A program made the translations under genes and the position numbers. From Candidatus Yanofskybacteria bacterium RIFCSPHIGHO2_01_FULL_44_24 (GTDB lineage Bacteria > Patescibacteriota > Minisyncoccia > 2-02-FULL-40-12 > GWA2-44-9): DNA of 32,417 bases. Below are positions 31,501 to 32,417 of the stretch, in pieces. The notes beneath the pieces are model-generated. The model had not been told where the DNA came from and searched no databases. It saw only the letters and a list, made by a program, of their open reading frames with translations. The stretch's first letter is position 1; every line of letters starts with the position of its first letter. The DNA is taken from positions 1-32,417 of the forward strand of contig MGJK01000008.1 of assembly GCA_001794215.1 (NCBI GenBank), given 5' to 3'.

Positions 31501-32417
31501 CTTGAAAAAGTAGTGGCACTGCCGGCCACGCCGGCCCAAGTAATGCCGTCCGAAGATGAAGCTAATGAGTAACCTCCGCCGGCGCCGGTAGCAAGGAAAT
31601 ATCTTCCGTTCCAGATGACCCCGTTGCCGTTAGTTGAAAATAATGAACCATTGCCCGTCCAGTTGATTCCGTCGCTGGAATAAGCAAGAGTATTACTCCC
31701 CTCGCCCGTTGCCACCCATCTGGTTCCGCTCCAGGCAACCCCGCGGCCCCGAATGGAAAACGGCGAAGACGCAACCGCCGTCCAATTAACCCCGTCATAA
31801 GAATAAGCGATCGTATTAGTCCCTTCACCTACGGCCACCCACATGTATCCGTTCCAAGCTACCGCTCTTCCTCTATCAGAAAATACTGATGCGCCTAAAC
31901 CTCTCCAGCCTTTTCCGAAAGATGACGAAGAAATAGCAATTGTGTTCGTCCCCTCGCCTACGGCAACCCAGATTTGTTCGTTTGAAGCGACGCCAAAACC
32001 GGCGATTGAAAATATTGTTGAACCATGGCCGTGCCAGTTAATGCCGTCCGATGATGAAGCGATAGTATTAGTACCCTTGCCGACGGCGACAAAAGCCGTC
32101 CCGTTCCAGGCTGTGCCATAACCGGCCGTTGAAAATATCGAGGTTCCAAGACCATTCCACCGGCTGAAGACTCCTTTTGAACTTGAAGCGGTAAAACCGT
32201 AAGAGTTAGTGGCATAGTAAGCCAAGGTATTAGTGCCTTCGCCCACGGCAACAAAACGGTAAAGAGGTCCGTCGTTTTTATGCTGGTTAATGCCGAACTG
32301 GGCGGGAACTAATTGAGGGGCCGGAGCCGAGGCGATACCCAAGCCCTGGGTAGCGAATATCGAAGTCCCCAATCCCGTCCAATTTATGCCGTCGGAGGAA
32401 TAGGCGATGGAATTGTT
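28554..32417 (-). CDS. giant propeller-repeat surface protein, 5' end outside window
   Basis: The minus-strand frame is open to the window edge (1287 codons seen). Any start inside the window would be in the middle of a repeat, so the gene is partial. About 20 repeats of roughly 41 residues follow the pattern 'G.GVAWNGTRWVAVG.GTN.IAYSSDGINWTGLGTSIFS', an Asp-box/BNR-like beta-propeller blade. Breaks reading ASAPAP interrupt the series so that the blades fall into groups of 7, 6 and 7. After the last group comes a beta-solenoid-like region (about 230 aa, 'SIGNIPVTVTGS ... LSLGRDLNLA ... NLTNKGYFN'), a Gly/Pro-rich linker, and a hydrophobic tryptophan-rich C terminus (FEWWWLAGNIYFGISQLI and onward) that may bind or cross the membrane. 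Surface display is inference. Confidence 0.85.
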   Translation of the reverse strand, partial: NNSIAYSSDGINWTGLGTSIFATQGLGIASAPAPQLVPAQFGINQHKNDGPLYRFVAVGEGTNTLAYYATNSYGFTASSSKGVFSRWNGLGTSIFSTAGYGTAWNGTAFVAVGKGTNTIASSSDGINWHGHGSTIFSIAGFGVASNEQIWVAVGEGTNTIAISSSSFGKGWRGLGASVFSDRGRAVAWNGYMWVAVGEGTNTIAYSYDGVNWTAVASSPFSIRGRGVAWSGTRWVATGEGSNTLAYSSDGINWTGNGSLFSTNGNGVIWNGRYFLATGAGGGYSLASSSDGITWAGVAGSATTFSSASYGVAWNGELLVAVGGGTNTLASSSGGPNAGWNPQGTAVFATTAYGVASAPAPAMVPSRTAIPTNHLGTRWVAVGNGTNSIAYSNDGINWAGLSPPGLSEGVIFSTLGNGIAYNGTRWVAVGQGANSIAYSSDGINWAGLGTSIFADAGLGVAWNGTRWVAVGDPNTGGDNSIAYSSDGINWTGLGSSIFSTKGYGVAWNGTRWVAVGQGTNSIAYSNDGINWAGLGTSIFSNSGHGIAWNGTRWVAVGTGTNNIAYSSDGINWAAVTGTSIFSTQGLGIAWNGTRWVAVGQGTNSVAYSSDGINWTAVTGTSLFLNAGNGIASAPAPNLYPAQSGILQPAENTRKFVATGQGTNTLAYSNDGINWTGLSNSTFSTAASASAFSGTTWSAVGQGTKNTIAYSGDGVTWLPASKSLGLFSVAGYGVAYNGTRWVAVGEGATHSMAFASYPHSFASSSYGGGWTGLGKSIFSTAGYGVAWNGSRWVAMGKGASNSMAYSSDGIIWTGLGKLIFSTAGRGVAYNGTRWVAVGEGTNTLAYSSDGINWTGLGTSIFSVAGRAVAWNGTRFVAVGSGASHTIAYSSDGISWTGAGNSIFSTAGNGIAWNGTRWVATGTGTNTLAFSNNGIAWTGLGTGIFSTTGQGVASAPAPEMYPSVDIVDSNYRARNNFKADGKLDVAEGALSIGNIPVTVTGSTSVAGRLRISSKTGTKTFSNDVNIGSRGSFNATASVSLSLGRDLNLATESYFNSTPKTLTIARNLTNKGYFNHNFGSVSFSNAQTASVSGSTVFHNLFSSTAGKKLKFQVGKIFSIGNIFKMTGSSGSNIKVESTASGSQSLWNFKSAQTGSTYLTVADSGCFSGSANITLDDTSTNGGNNSSCWVFSGVAPTPSPDVSNYGGGGGVSVGGESGGGTPQGGGGPGGGDPGESGESGGGNPQGGGDPNGGGGESPVLFEWWWLAGNIYFGISQLINGLAGWLADWIVRF

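Noticed and set aside
28554..32372. Complete propeller gene starting at 32372
   Set aside because: The only candidate start there is a TTG inside a blade repeat; the frame stays open with in-register repeat sequence to the window edge.

Overview
The window looks like chromosome from a Candidate Phyla Radiation (Patescibacteria, probably Parcubacteria-like) bacterium. This is inferred from gene content and style, not from a marker gene. The indications are very long secreted or surface proteins of simple repeat architecture (LamG, propeller blades, PEGA, CARDB), a DUF4012 membrane protein, a Cas2/PaaX-like protein, a compact prfB-ftsE-ftsX operon, and many short palindromic or low-complexity repeats that run straight into coding sequence. 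ftsX ends in TGA and an SPF-motif release factor 2 is present, so UGA is read as stop.

Layout. (1) 1-2273, + strand: the end of a phBC6A51-type HTH protein, a 70-aa coiled-coil protein and a 606-aa protein of unknown function, closely spaced. (2) 2278-12514, - strand: a small unknown gene, a terminator, then a tightly packed six-gene run (9948 to 2685) coding for a beta-helix protein, a coiled-coil membrane protein, an 895-aa multidomain wall-associated protein and three further exported proteins. Upstream of it lie a DUF6498 membrane protein and a secreted M64-like metallopeptidase. The 895-aa protein and the peptidase share a C- or N-terminal module. (3) 12649-13963: a large serine recombinase with its own terminator, followed by tRNA-Gln. 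The HTH module and the recombinase may bracket an accessory region, but no att sites were found. (4) 14249-18678: core genes prfB-ftsE-ftsX (-) and divergent ftsH (+). (5) 18716-19076: tRNA-Thr and an extraordinary glycine tRNA locus. (6) 19208-21564: ftsB, a 32-aa membrane ORF on the opposite strand, and lepA carrying two repeat-like insertions. (7) 21719-28522: Cas2-like gene with flanking palindromes, triple-LamG protein, four-helix-bundle protein, PsbP-like lipoprotein-type protein, a small CxxC protein, and DUF4012 with a repeat-built N-terminal tail. (8) 28554 to the window edge: a huge propeller protein, incomplete at its 5' end.

Most notable observation: a tRNA-Gly(CCC) gene is split in its anticodon loop by a 131-bp element that has 20-bp terminal inverted repeats and abutting 5-bp direct repeats. 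The element carries a second, complete tRNA-Gly(CCC). The same outer gene appears to be split again in its 3' acceptor strand by 48 nt of hairpins. Removing both insertions restores a perfect 74-nt tRNA with encoded CCA. This could be a mobile element that replaces the tRNA it breaks, or a nested intron arrangement.

Other themes are short repeats colonising coding sequence (lepA, the LamG signal peptide, the DUF4012 tail, the Cas2-like C terminus), a release factor 2 lacking domain 1, and several -10 boxes placed so close to start codons that leaderless mRNAs are likely.
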